Assembly: GCA_947474705.1 (NCBI GenBank)
Contig: CANJJS010000001.1
Coordinates: 115,721-179,720 of the forward strand
DNA: 64,000 nucleotides
Origin: Acetobacteraceae bacterium
GTDB taxonomy: Bacteria; Pseudomonadota; Alphaproteobacteria; Acetobacterales; Acetobacteraceae
Direction of reading: 5' to 3'
Below, piece after piece: positions 36,415 to 44,882 of the stretch. The translations under genes were made by a program, and so were the position numbers. Numbering within the stretch: position 1 is the first letter of the stretch; each line of letters starts with the position of its first letter. The notes beneath the pieces are model-generated. The model was not told the origin of the DNA, searched no databases, and saw only the letters and a list, made by a program, of their open reading frames with translations.

Positions 36415-37644
36415 ATGTCTCGTTTCGACCATATGCCCGGCCTTCGGAACCCGACCGCGCGTCAGACCCGGCTGATGTCGTTGGCGGCGCGCCTCGCCGA
36501 CACTTTCGACGCGCGGGTTCAGGCCAACGACCGGGAGTCTCGTTTTCCCATCGAGAACTACGACGCTCTCCATGAATCCGGTTATCTTCGCCTCTCCTTG
36601 CCGGAGGCGCTGGGCGGGGAGGGCGCCGATCTGTTCGACACGATCCTGGCGCAGGAGATCCTGGCCCGAGGCGACGCGGCGACGGCGCTGGTCTGCGGGA
36701 TGAACCAGGCGCTGATGGGCCGGGTCATCGAGGGCAAGGCCTGGCCGGACGCGGTCCTGCGCGACATTTGCGCGACCCTGACAGCCCAGGGGGGCGCGAT
36801 CAACAATTGCGTCACCGAGGCCGATCTGGGCTCGATCTCCCGCGGCGGTCTGCCCGCGATGCGCGCCGAGCGCGCGCCGGGCGGATGGTTGCTCACGGGC
36901 AGGAAAATCTTCATCACCGGCGCCCCGGTGCTGCGTTTCTTCCTGACCGCCGTGGTGCTGCCCCCCAGCGCTGACGCGCCCGAGGGTGAGTTGGTGGGTG
37001 CCATCGCCGAGCGCGGCACCCCCGGTCTCTCCGTCGATACCACCTGGGATGGTGCCCTGGGCCTTCGCGGCTGCGGCAACGACGACGTCGTTTACAACCG
37101 GGTCTTCGTTCCGGATGAGCGGATCGTCGAGCGCATCGTCATCGGCCAGCCTCGGCGCCCGCAGGGGGGCAGCACCTGGAACCTCGTTTTGTCGGCCGTC
37201 GCTTTGGGCATTGGCCAGGCCGCCTCCGACGCCGCCGCGCATTACGCCAACAACCGGGTGCCGGCCGCGCTTGGCAAACCCATCGCCACTCAGCCGCATA
37301 TCCAGCAATGGATCGGGCAAATGGATGTCGCGTTGCGCGGGGCCCGCGCCGCACTGCACGATCTCGCCCGCGCCGCGCGGGCGGGGGAACTCGCCGAGGA
37401 CGAGGTGGCGTCGTCGGTCGCGGCGGTGAAATATTTGTGCAGCAATGCCGCGTGTTCCGTCACCGATATCGCGTTGCGGGTCGGCGGCGGGTTCAGCATG
37501 ACGAAATCGCTGCCGCTGGAGCGGTATTTCCGGGATGCGCGCGGCGGCTTGTTCCAGCCGCCGCAGGACGATCTCGCCTTGATGCTACTTGGCCGCACCG
37601 CGATGGCCGCCGAACAAAACCGCAATGGAGACCCCAGCGCATGA
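36415..37644 (+). CDS. acyl-CoA dehydrogenase family protein
   Basis: A 409-residue flavoprotein with the three acyl-CoA dehydrogenase domains. The N-terminal helical part includes [20 protein letters not shown], the middle barrel has [19 protein letters not shown] and [20 protein letters not shown], and the C-terminal helical domain contains [31 protein letters not shown] sequence for FAD and dimer contacts. The catalytic glutamate seen in many family members is not obvious, and several relatives are monooxygenases (DszC-like). The exact reaction is therefore open. Its stop overlaps the reductase start (ATGA). Confidence 0.85.
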   Translation: MSRFDHMPGLRNPTARQTRLMSLAARLADTFDARVQANDRESRFPIENYDALHESGYLRLSLPEALGGEGADLFDTILAQEILARGDAATALVCGMNQALMGRVIEGKAWPDAVLRDICATLTAQGGAINNCVTEADLGSISRGGLPAMRAERAPGGWLLTGRKIFITGAPVLRFFLTAVVLPPSADAPEGELVGAIAERGTPGLSVDTTWDGALGLRGCGNDDVVYNRVFVPDERIVERIVIGQPRRPQGGSTWNLVLSAVALGIGQAASDAAAHYANNRVPAALGKPIATQPHIQQWIGQMDVALRGARAALHDLARAARAGELAEDEVASSVAAVKYLCSNAACSVTDIALRVGGGFSMTKSLPLERYFRDARGGLFQPPQDDLALMLLGRTAMAAEQNRNGDPSA

Positions 37645-38591
37645 CCCAGACCCGCGCCATCGTCGTCGATCCCGCCAGCAACGAACGCCTGTCCATCGCG
37701 ACCGTCCCGCTGGCGCCCGCCGCCCGCGACGAGGTCACGGTCCGCGTGCGGGCGATTTCCCTGAACCGCGGCGAGACCAATCGCGCGGTGCGTTCCGCCG
37801 AGGCCGGCTGGCGCCCGGGCTGGGATTTCGCCGGGGGGGTGGAAGCACTGGCGCCGGATGGCGGCGGCCCGGCCGTGGGTACGCGCGTGGTTGGGATCCT
37901 TCCGTCGGGGGCATGGGCGGAGACCATTCGGGTGCCCAAGGACTCGGTGGCGCCATTGCCGGATGCGGTGACCGACGCCCAGGCGGCGGCGTTGCCGGTG
38001 GCGGGACTGACGGCGTTGCACGCGTTGCGCCAGGGTGGCCTGCTGCTCGGCAAGAAGGTGCTTATCGATGGCGCCTCCGGCGGTGTCGGGCATTTGGCCT
38101 GCCAGATGGCGGTGGCATCGGGTGCCATTGTGTATGGTCATGTCCGCAATCCCGCCTTCGCGCCGATGGTTCAGGCCTGGTGCGGCGAGCGAACGATCGT
38201 CGCGCCGGACCTGTCCGCCGCCGCGGCGCAAGGGCCGTTTCATCTGATCCTGGATTCGGTGGGCGGCTCGGCGTTGGGGGCCGCGATGGGGATGCTCCGC
38301 CCCGATGGAACCTGCGTTACGTTCGGGGTATCGGAGGCGCCGAAGGCCACGTTCGACAGCGGGGCGTTTTTCCGTGTCGGCGGTTCGCGGCTTTATGGGC
38401 TCGTGCTGTTTCCCGAACTGCGAAAGGTGGAACCGGCGTCGGAGGGGCTCGCGATCCTCGCGGCGATGATCGCTTGTGGCACGTTGCATCCGAGGATCGA
38501 GATCGAGGCACCCTGGACCGAGGTTGGCGCGGTCGCGCGCCAGTTGCTCGACCGGAGTTTCATGGGGAAGGCGGTTCTCCACCTGGGTTGA
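37641..38591 (+). CDS. zinc-free quinone oxidoreductase-like protein (MDR superfamily)
   Basis: A 316-residue medium-chain reductase. The GroES-like half begins VTVRVRAISLNRGETN, the cofactor site is VLIDGASGGVGHLACQMAVASG, and no structural-zinc cysteine cluster is present, so it belongs with NADPH:quinone reductases. Translation is coupled to the acyl-CoA dehydrogenase by an ATGA overlap, which suggests a shared pathway for a small acyl or enone compound. The substrate is unknown. The following 173 bases (38592-38764) show no gene or clear signal. Confidence 0.87.
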   Translation: MTQTRAIVVDPASNERLSIATVPLAPAARDEVTVRVRAISLNRGETNRAVRSAEAGWRPGWDFAGGVEALAPDGGGPAVGTRVVGILPSGAWAETIRVPKDSVAPLPDAVTDAQAAALPVAGLTALHALRQGGLLLGKKVLIDGASGGVGHLACQMAVASGAIVYGHVRNPAFAPMVQAWCGERTIVAPDLSAAAAQGPFHLILDSVGGSALGAAMGMLRPDGTCVTFGVSEAPKATFDSGAFFRVGGSRLYGLVLFPELRKVEPASEGLAILAAMIACGTLHPRIEIEAPWTEVGAVARQLLDRSFMGKAVLHLG

Positions 38592-38764
38592 GGGGGTGTC
38601 GGTCTCGTTGCTTCGTGCTCGCGCGCCAGAAGGAGAGATTCGAAACCGGCGGGCGCGGATCGCCAGCCCCCATTGCGTCCACCGGCCATGTTCCGCATTG
38701 TCGCCACGCGGCATGAAATCCCGGCAAGGGGTTCGACGGCGCGGGAAGGGAGAACGTTTGGCGG

Positions 38765-39535
38765 ATGGCGGAAGCGCTTTTGGATGTGCGCGGCGTGACG
38801 GTTCGCTTCGGCGGCGTGGTCGCACTGGACAACGTGTCGTTCGAGGTTGAGCAAGGCCAGATTCTTGGCCTGATCGGACCCAATGGCGCGGGTAAAACCA
38901 CCTTGTTCAACTGCCTCAGCCGGCTGTACCAGCCGAGCGAGGGCGAGATCCTGTTCGAGGGCCGGTCGGTGCTGGCGACTCCGCGGCATCTGATCGCGGA
39001 CATGGGTATCGGCCGGACGTTTCAGAACGTGGCGTTGTTCGACCGGCTGACGGTGCTGGAAAACGTCATGGTCGGACGGCATAGCAAGACCGACTCGAGC
39101 TTCTTCGCCAATGCCCTGCGCCTGCCCGCGGTCGTCGCGGAACAGAAGGCGGCGCGGGACCGGGCGATGGAACTGATCGAGTTCATGGACCTCGGAAGTT
39201 TTGTGCATTGGCCCGCCGGCGGGTTGCCGTTTCCGATTCGCAAACGCGTCGAACTCGCCCGCGCCCTGGCCGCGCAGCCGAAGTTGCTGCTGCTGGACGA
39301 GCCCGCCGCCGGTCTGAATCACGAGGAGGTCGCGACACTGGAAAGCCAGATCCGGCGTGTCCGCGACGTGCAAGGCGTGACCGTTCTGCTGGTGGAACAT
39401 CACATGAGCCTTGTCATGTCCGTCTCCGACAAGGTCGTCACCGTCAATTTCGGCCGCAAGATCGCCGAGGGCACGCCGGACGAGGTCCGCCGTCATCCCG
39501 AGGTGATCGCCGCCTATCTGGGGACCGCCGCCTGA
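38765..39535 (+). CDS. livG: branched-chain amino-acid-type ABC transporter ATP-binding protein (LivG-like)
   Basis: A 256-residue ABC ATPase. Walker A is GPNGAGKTTLFNCLSRL, the Q-loop region is GIGRTFQN, Walker B is LLLLDEPAAGLNHEE, and the H-switch is LLVEHHMSLVM. The ABC signature is degenerate: the position usually written LSGGQ reads LPFPIRKRVELARAL, a form seen in some LivG proteins. First gene of a five-gene importer operon; its stop overlaps the next start. Confidence 0.92.
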   Translation: MAEALLDVRGVTVRFGGVVALDNVSFEVEQGQILGLIGPNGAGKTTLFNCLSRLYQPSEGEILFEGRSVLATPRHLIADMGIGRTFQNVALFDRLTVLENVMVGRHSKTDSSFFANALRLPAVVAEQKAARDRAMELIEFMDLGSFVHWPAGGLPFPIRKRVELARALAAQPKLLLLDEPAAGLNHEEVATLESQIRRVRDVQGVTVLLVEHHMSLVMSVSDKVVTVNFGRKIAEGTPDEVRRHPEVIAAYLGTAA

Positions 39536-40248
39536 TGGCCGCCATATTGGATGTAAAGGGCCTCAGCGCCTGGTATGGGCCGATCCGGGCCTTGTACGAT
39601 CTCGATCTGACCATTGAACAAGGCGGCGTCACCGCGCTGTTGGGGGCGAACGGCGCGGGCAAGACCACGACATTGCGCGCGATCTGCAACATGACGCGGC
39701 GTGCCGGCACGACGACGTTCGACGGCAAGGATATCTCTAAATTCACAACGGAGGACATTGTCCGGCTCGGCATCGGTCAGGTGCCGGAGGGACGGGGGAC
39801 GTTCACCGGCCTGTCGGTCGACGAGAATTTGCGGCTGGCCTTCCATATCCGCAAGGATCGCGCCGAGGCGATGCGCGACATGGACCTGGTGTTCGAATTG
39901 TTCCCGCGGCTGAAAGAACGCATCAAGCAGCAGGCGGGCACGCTGTCCGGTGGCGAGCAGCAGATGCTGGCCGTGGGGCGGGCGCTGATGCTGGCGCCGC
40001 GGCTGATGTTGCTGGACGAGCCGTCCTTCGGCCTCGCGCCGCTGATCGTGCAGGAGATTTTCCGCATTTTGAAGCGCATTAACGTGGAGAAGAAGGTTTC
40101 CATGCTGATCGTGGAGCAGAACGCGGCGCTGGCGCTGGAACTCGCGGATCATGTCTATCTGCTGGAAACCGGGCGGGTGGTGACGCAGGGGCCGTCGGAA
40201 CTGGTGAAGAACGACGAGACGCTGCGAAAAGCGTATTTGGGGTACTGA
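39535..40248 (+). CDS. livF: branched-chain amino-acid-type ABC transporter ATP-binding protein (LivF-like)
   Basis: A 237-residue ABC ATPase, partner of the preceding gene. Walker A is GANGAGKTTTLRAICNM, the signature is TLSGGEQQMLAVGRAL, Walker B is LMLLDEPSFGLAP and the H-switch region is MLIVEQNAALAL (Gln-Asn in place of the usual His, as is common in LivF). It begins on the TGATG overlap at 39533-39537. The block QVPEGRGTFTGLSVDENL is typical of LivF. Confidence 0.94.
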   Translation: MAAILDVKGLSAWYGPIRALYDLDLTIEQGGVTALLGANGAGKTTTLRAICNMTRRAGTTTFDGKDISKFTTEDIVRLGIGQVPEGRGTFTGLSVDENLRLAFHIRKDRAEAMRDMDLVFELFPRLKERIKQQAGTLSGGEQQMLAVGRALMLAPRLMLLDEPSFGLAPLIVQEIFRILKRINVEKKVSMLIVEQNAALALELADHVYLLETGRVVTQGPSELVKNDETLRKAYLGY

Positions 40249-40250
40249 CG

Positions 40251-41123
40251 ATGGAATTTTTCATCCAGCAACTCGTGGCGGGTCTGACCAGCGGGGCGAT
40301 TTACGCCTGCGTGGCACTGGGACTCGTGATGATCTTCGTGTCGACGGATCACATCAATTTCGCCCAGGGCGAGATGGCGATGTTCGCGACGTATTTGGCA
40401 TGGGCGATGATCGATGTCGGGTTTTCGTATTGGATGGCTTTCGTCTGCGCGGTGCTGCTGGCGTTCGTGGGCGGGCTGTTCATACAACGGGTGATATTGA
40501 AACCGTTGGAGACAGCGCCGGTCTTGTCTCTTGTCGTGTGTTTCATCGCGTTGCTGTCGTTCTTTAACGCGCTGGCGGGGATGCTCTGGAGCTTCACGAT
40601 CAAGCCGTTTCCGACGCCGTTTCCGCCGAAAGACATTTTTGGCAATGGCCTGGTCAGCGCGCAGCAGTTGGGGATCGTCGCGGTCACCGTCATCATGTTG
40701 GGTATTCTGACGGTGTTCTTCCGGTACACGACGCTGGGTCTGGCGATGCGGGCGGCGGCGCAGAACGCCTCCTCCGCGCGGCTGATGGGCGTGCGGGTGT
40801 CGTGGATGCTGGCATTGGGCTGGGGGCTGGCGGCGGCGATCGGGGCGGTCGCGGGGATGCTGGTGGCGCCGATCGTGTTCCTGGACCCGAACATGATGAC
40901 GGGCATTTTGGTTTATGGGTTCGCCGGGGCGTTGGTCGGTGGGATCGGGAACCCAATGGGCGCGGTTGCCGGCGGGTTTATCGTCGGCGTGCTGGAAAAC
41001 CTGGTGGGCAGCTATCTCATCGGCAACGAGCTGAAACTCAGCTTCGCGCTGGCGATGGTGGTGGGCGTGCTGTTGTTGAAACCGGCTGGCATCTTCGGCC
41101 AGGTCATCGTGAGGCGGGTCTGA
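40251..41123 (+). CDS. livH: branched-chain amino-acid-type ABC transporter permease (LivH-like)
   Basis: A 290-residue inner-membrane permease with about eight hydrophobic segments. It shows the LivH start (LVAGLTSGAIYACVALGLVM), the central DHINFAQGEMAMFATYLAW and the loop LGLAMRAAAQNASSARLMGV, which contacts the ATPases. It follows livF by two bases and precedes livM by two. Confidence 0.94.
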   Translation: MEFFIQQLVAGLTSGAIYACVALGLVMIFVSTDHINFAQGEMAMFATYLAWAMIDVGFSYWMAFVCAVLLAFVGGLFIQRVILKPLETAPVLSLVVCFIALLSFFNALAGMLWSFTIKPFPTPFPPKDIFGNGLVSAQQLGIVAVTVIMLGILTVFFRYTTLGLAMRAAAQNASSARLMGVRVSWMLALGWGLAAAIGAVAGMLVAPIVFLDPNMMTGILVYGFAGALVGGIGNPMGAVAGGFIVGVLENLVGSYLIGNELKLSFALAMVVGVLLLKPAGIFGQVIVRRV

Positions 41124-41125
41124 CC

Positions 41126-42169
41126 ATGGCGGCGATCGACAACAGTTGGGCGACGAAGGGCGGTCTGGGATGGATCGCGACGACGTTCTGGGTGTTGCTG
41201 GCGGTGGGACCGCTGGCGGGGTTTTTCACACAGGACCCCAGCTTCGAATATTACATGTTCATGGGCCAATCGATGCTGATCAACACGATCGCCATCCTCG
41301 GTCTCAACCTCCTTATCGGCTTCAATGGCCAGATTTCCTTGGGCCATAGCGCGTTCTTCGCGATCGGGGCTTACACTACCGCGATTCTGATGAATTTCGC
41401 GGGTTGGCCGTATTACGCGACGATTCCGGTGGCGGCGATTATTTGCTTCGGCGCGGGGTTTCTGTTCGGGTTTCCGGCGCTGAAGCTGGAGGGCCATTAC
41501 CTGGCGCTGGCGACTTTCACGCTGGCGATCGCGGTGCCGCAACTGTTGAAATACAAGGCGATCGCGGGCTGGACCGGAGGGGTCGGCGGGCTGATCCTCG
41601 ATAAGCCGGACGCGCCGGAATTCACCCGGCTTGGGACCGACCAGTATCTCTACTATTTGTGTCTGATCCTGGCGATGCTGTCGTTCTGGATTGTCCGGAA
41701 CATGCTGCGGGGACGCAGCGGACGGGCAATGATGGCGATTCGGGATCACGCCATGGCCGCCGGGACGATGGGCATCGATACCGCGAAATACAAAACGCTG
41801 ACGTTCGGCGTCAGCGCGGGGATCACGGGCGTTGGGGGCGCGTTGTCGGCCATCACGGTGGCCTATGTCGCGCCGGACAGTTTCACGCTGCAACTCGCGG
41901 TTTCGTTCCTGGTTGGGTTGGTGGTCGGTGGGATCGCGTCGCTTCCTGGATGCCTCGTGGGAGGTGCCTTCATCGTCCTGATCCAGAATTCGTCGCAGTC
42001 GATCTCCGACTGGATGAAGGTCACGTTCTCGCTGCGCTACGATGTGCCCGCATGGGCCATTTATGGAATTCTGTTGATTCTGCTGATGTATTTCATGCCG
42101 AGAGGCATCATGGGCGGGATCGAGACACTTTGGCTGAAATTGACGCACCGGAAGGAAACACAGGCATGA
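41126..42169 (+). CDS. livM: branched-chain amino-acid-type ABC transporter permease (LivM-like)
   Basis: A 347-residue permease, the second channel half. The conserved blocks are GLNLLIGFNGQISLGHSAFF and FGFPALKLEGHYLALATFTL; the cytoplasmic coupling loop is RSGRAMMAIRDHAMAAGTMG. About ten membrane segments are predicted. Its stop overlaps the next gene's start (ATGA at 42166-42169), so the binding protein is co-translated. A longer frame to the left is spurious. Confidence 0.94.
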   Translation: MAAIDNSWATKGGLGWIATTFWVLLAVGPLAGFFTQDPSFEYYMFMGQSMLINTIAILGLNLLIGFNGQISLGHSAFFAIGAYTTAILMNFAGWPYYATIPVAAIICFGAGFLFGFPALKLEGHYLALATFTLAIAVPQLLKYKAIAGWTGGVGGLILDKPDAPEFTRLGTDQYLYYLCLILAMLSFWIVRNMLRGRSGRAMMAIRDHAMAAGTMGIDTAKYKTLTFGVSAGITGVGGALSAITVAYVAPDSFTLQLAVSFLVGLVVGGIASLPGCLVGGAFIVLIQNSSQSISDWMKVTFSLRYDVPAWAIYGILLILLMYFMPRGIMGGIETLWLKLTHRKETQA

Positions 42170-43383
42170 AACTCGCGCGCCGTTCCGCCCTGCTGGGGGC
42201 CGGGCTGACCATTCTCTCGCGCGAAGGACGCGCCGAAAAGAAATACGGGCCTGGCGTCACCGATACCGAAATCAAGGTCGGGCAGACACAGCCGTACAGC
42301 GGCAACGCCTCCGCCTACGGTGTCGCGGGACGCAATCAGGCCGCGTATTTCCGCATGATCAACGAAACCCAGGGGGGCGTGAACGGGCGCAAGATCAATC
42401 TGATTTCGCTCGACGATGGTTACAGCCCGCCAAAAACCGTTGAACTGGTCCGCCAGCTCGTCGAACGGGATCAGGTCTTCTGCCTGTTCTATACTTTGGG
42501 GACGCAAACCAACACGGCGATCCACAAATACGTCAACCAAAAGAAAATTCCGCATCTGATCGTCGCGTCCGGCGCGTCGAAATGGGGCAATCCGAAACAA
42601 TTCCCGTGGACCATGGGCTGGCAGCCCGATTACCACACCGAAGGTCTGATCTACGCGAAACATTTGCTCGCCACCAACAAATCGCCGAAAATCGGTATCC
42701 TGCGCCAGAATGACGACATGGGGAACGATTACGTCGAAGGCTTTCACGAGGGGCTGACGGAAACCCTGAAGAAATTCATCGTCTCCGACGTGACCTATGA
42801 GGCGACGGACCCAACCGTCGATTCGCAGATCTTGCAAATGCGCAACGCCGGCGCGGATGTGATTTTCAACGTCACGACCCCGAAATTCGCCGCGCAGGCG
42901 ATCAAGAAAATCGCCGAGATCGGCTGGAAGCCAACCCATTATCTGGTCAGCGTCGCGGCCTCCGTCGGCGCGGTGATGCGGCCCGCGGGGGTGGAAAACG
43001 GCCAGGGCATTCTGACCGCGCAATATCTGAAGGACGTCACCGATCCCCGTTGGGACGACTTCCCCGACGTCAAGGAATGGCGTGCTTTCATGGCGAAATG
43101 GAACCCGACCGCGAACGTGCTCGAAGGTTCGAACGCCAGTTCTTACGCCGCCGCCTACGCCTTCGTGCGGATATTGAAATCCTGCGGCGACGAACTGACG
43201 CGGGAGAACCTGATGCGTCAGGCGGCCAATATCAAGAACATGGAAGTGCCGCTGATGCTGCCGGGGATCAAGGTCAATACCAGCCCGGATAATTTCTATC
43301 CGTTGCAATCCATGCAACTCGCGCGGTTCGAAGGCGATCATTGGGTTCTGTTCGGCGACATGCTCTCGCGCCACAAAGGTTGA
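42166..43383 (+). CDS. livK: periplasmic substrate-binding protein of the Liv-type ABC importer
   Basis: A 405-residue type I periplasmic binding protein. The twin-arginine-like N-terminus (MKLARRSALLGAGLTILSR) is short, with a likely cut after EGRA. The mature protein begins with the family block VTDTEIKVGQTQPYSGNASAYG and shows PHLIVASGASKWGN and GILRQNDDMGNDYVEGF. This subgroup often binds aromatic or other carboxylates rather than leucine, so the ligand is open and the gene symbol marks position only. It ends the livGFHMK-type operon; a palindromic repeat follows eight bases after the stop and may end transcription. Confidence 0.9.
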   Translation: MKLARRSALLGAGLTILSREGRAEKKYGPGVTDTEIKVGQTQPYSGNASAYGVAGRNQAAYFRMINETQGGVNGRKINLISLDDGYSPPKTVELVRQLVERDQVFCLFYTLGTQTNTAIHKYVNQKKIPHLIVASGASKWGNPKQFPWTMGWQPDYHTEGLIYAKHLLATNKSPKIGILRQNDDMGNDYVEGFHEGLTETLKKFIVSDVTYEATDPTVDSQILQMRNAGADVIFNVTTPKFAAQAIKKIAEIGWKPTHYLVSVAASVGAVMRPAGVENGQGILTAQYLKDVTDPRWDDFPDVKEWRAFMAKWNPTANVLEGSNASSYAAAYAFVRILKSCGDELTRENLMRQAANIKNMEVPLMLPGIKVNTSPDNFYPLQSMQLARFEGDHWVLFGDMLSRHKG

Positions 43384-43415
43384 GGCCACCGGGGCTCCGC
43401 CCCAAACCCCGCGAG

Positions 43416-43426
43416 GGGCGACGCCC
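43416..43426. repeat. left target-site copy, GGGCGACGCCC
   Basis: An 11-bp sequence of GGG-N5-CCC form directly left of the insertion sequence. Its counterpart on the right (44784-44794) reads GGGCAAAGCCC, 9 of 11 bases identical. IS231-type elements are known to choose GGG-N5-CCC and duplicate 10-12 bp. Confidence 0.75.
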
Positions 43427-44783
43427 CATAGGCGCGAACTTTACGGCGGTCTCAGCTCGCATTCCCTGACCGTCCGGCGTCTCGGCGCCTCCGCGAGCCT
43501 GCGCTTGAGCCGCCACATATTCTCCGAGGTATGCAAAACTGGCGGCGGCATGATCGCGTATATCAGAATGTTCCTGCCAGTGGCCCAAACGCGCCAGAGC
43601 GACAGCGGCGACGCCGGCGGCGGCGCATCGGGCTCAGGGGGGAAAATCGAGGATCTCGCGGGCGAGATCCTCGATCAAAACGACGGCCATCAGGTGAGCC
43701 AAAAGCCAGGTTTTCGCCAGATCCGGGTCCGATGCGGGAAGTTCGTCGATCCCGCCCAAGGTTTTCATGCGCTTGAAGCCGATTTCCACCTGCCAGCGGT
43801 CCGGATACCGCGCGACGACCTGCTCCTTTGTATACACATCGGCGGTCAGCGAGGTCAGCAACATCGAATACCCCGCTGCCTCGGATGTCCGCGGATCGAG
43901 CTTCTGGCTTTTCTTGCTCGCCTTGCGCACCCGCTTCACCCGCTGGCGCGCGGCGATCCCGGGCGGTAGCGGCTGGATAATAAACCGTAACGGCTGGCCG
44001 ATGCCCTTGATCCAGACACTATGTTCCGTGGGCTTATCCGTGGTGGCGCGCAACAACGCCATTGTGTCGATCCGCTGGCCCTTGGCGTCCAACAGCACCA
44101 ACTGCCGCCAGCCGATCCGCGCGATGAAGTCGCCGCCATCGGCCAGCACCGCCTTGAAGGAACGCACCTTCGCGTAGCCGCGATCCATGATCGTGATTTG
44201 CCGCTCCCTGGCGGGGGTGCGGCTGGCGCATTCGGCTTTCTTCGCGGTTGTCAGTTCGAAGTCCGAGAACCGGCCGAGATTCGCGTCGTAACGGGCATGC
44301 ACGCGCCAGTCGCCGCCCTTGCCGGGTGAGCAGATCACCGAACCGTCGGTTGCGGAAATCGAGAGTTCTCCCTCCGGAACCGGCTGACCCATACGCGCCG
44401 CCAGAAGCCGGGCCAGGATGGTTTCCAGCCATTTCCCGGCCTTGCGCATACGGCCCTCGATGGCCTTATCGCTCATGTCGACGATGCCGCCGCACGCCGC
44501 CAGCGCCGCGGTTTCCCGGTACGATTGCCGGCCCGGTCCCCATATCATGGCAAGGCAGAGCAAATCTTCCGCGCTCTGGACCTTGCGCTTGCGTTGGAAC
44601 GCCTCGCACTCACGTGCGGTCGCGGCGAGGTCGATGTCCTTGGAAATGGTGGCGACGACGTCGTCCCAGCGGCCAAAGAACAGCGGGGACAGGGGCGGGG
44701 GTGAGGACGATGAGCGGGTCATCGACTCCGAGAATCGTACTACGCCGTGACCGCGCAAGGGGGGGGTTAGATTCGCGCCTATG
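43427..44783 (-). mobile_element. IS4-superfamily insertion sequence (IS231/IS4Sa-like), 1357 bp
   Basis: The ends are inverted repeats that begin CATAGGCGCGAA on both sides (12 of 12 identical, 15 of 18 over the longer stretch). The element holds one transposase gene on the minus strand. Its flanks are the GGG-N5-CCC target copies. With the transposase gene disrupted near its 3' end, the copy may be unable to move by itself. Confidence 0.9.
43634..44722 (-). CDS. IS4-family DDE transposase, frameshifted near the C-terminus
   Basis: A 362-residue open frame. The DDE triad is D126 (SATDGSVI), D180 (ITIMDRGYAKV) and E313, which lies in the exact IS4-family signature Y-2-R-3-E-6-K (Y306, R309, E313, K320; YPDRWQVEIGFKRMK). 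The frame stops right after ILDFPP at a run of six C (43637-43642 on the plus strand). Reading one base further in the +1 frame gives a natural-looking C-terminus (PPEPDAPPPASPLSLWRVW...) of about 60 more residues that ends at 43441-43443, just inside the terminal repeat. One extra base in the run is the simplest cause. The true start is the ATG at 44720-44722, inside the element; the longer frame crosses the terminal repeat. Confidence 0.88.
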   Translation of the reverse strand: MTRSSSSPPPLSPLFFGRWDDVVATISKDIDLAATARECEAFQRKRKVQSAEDLLCLAMIWGPGRQSYRETAALAACGGIVDMSDKAIEGRMRKAGKWLETILARLLAARMGQPVPEGELSISATDGSVICSPGKGGDWRVHARYDANLGRFSDFELTTAKKAECASRTPARERQITIMDRGYAKVRSFKAVLADGGDFIARIGWRQLVLLDAKGQRIDTMALLRATTDKPTEHSVWIKGIGQPLRFIIQPLPPGIAARQRVKRVRKASKKSQKLDPRTSEAAGYSMLLTSLTADVYTKEQVVARYPDRWQVEIGFKRMKTLGGIDELPASDPDLAKTWLLAHLMAVVLIEDLAREILDFPP

Positions 44784-44794
44784 GGGCAAAGCCC
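44784..44794. repeat. right target-site copy, GGGCAAAGCCC
   Basis: An 11-bp GGG-N5-CCC sequence directly right of the insertion sequence, matching the left copy at 9 of 11 bases. The two differences could be later mutation, or show that the present ends came together by recombination between two copies of the element. Confidence 0.75.
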
Positions 44795-44882
44795 CCGTGG
44801 GGTCTGGGGCAACGCCCCAGCGCCTCCTTGCGTCCGCACGCGCCAGTCCGGCATGATCCTGGCTCCGCGATGGGAGGAAGCC

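Larger units (their letters stand above)
43391..44818. repeat. palindromic (REP-like) element C, split by the insertion sequence
   Basis: The left arm (43391-43426) and right arm (44784-44818) are inverted partners made of the same GGGGC...GCCCC mini-stems as elements A and B. Removing the insertion sequence and one copy of the 11-bp target rebuilds a compact palindrome of about 60 bases, with GGGC-N3-GCCC at its exact centre. Confidence 0.85.

Noticed and set aside
35173..37359. Leftward extension of the dapA frame to 1021 aa
   Set aside because: DapA is complete from 35172 with a good ribosome site; the extension lies antisense to the transporter and acyl-CoA dehydrogenase genes.
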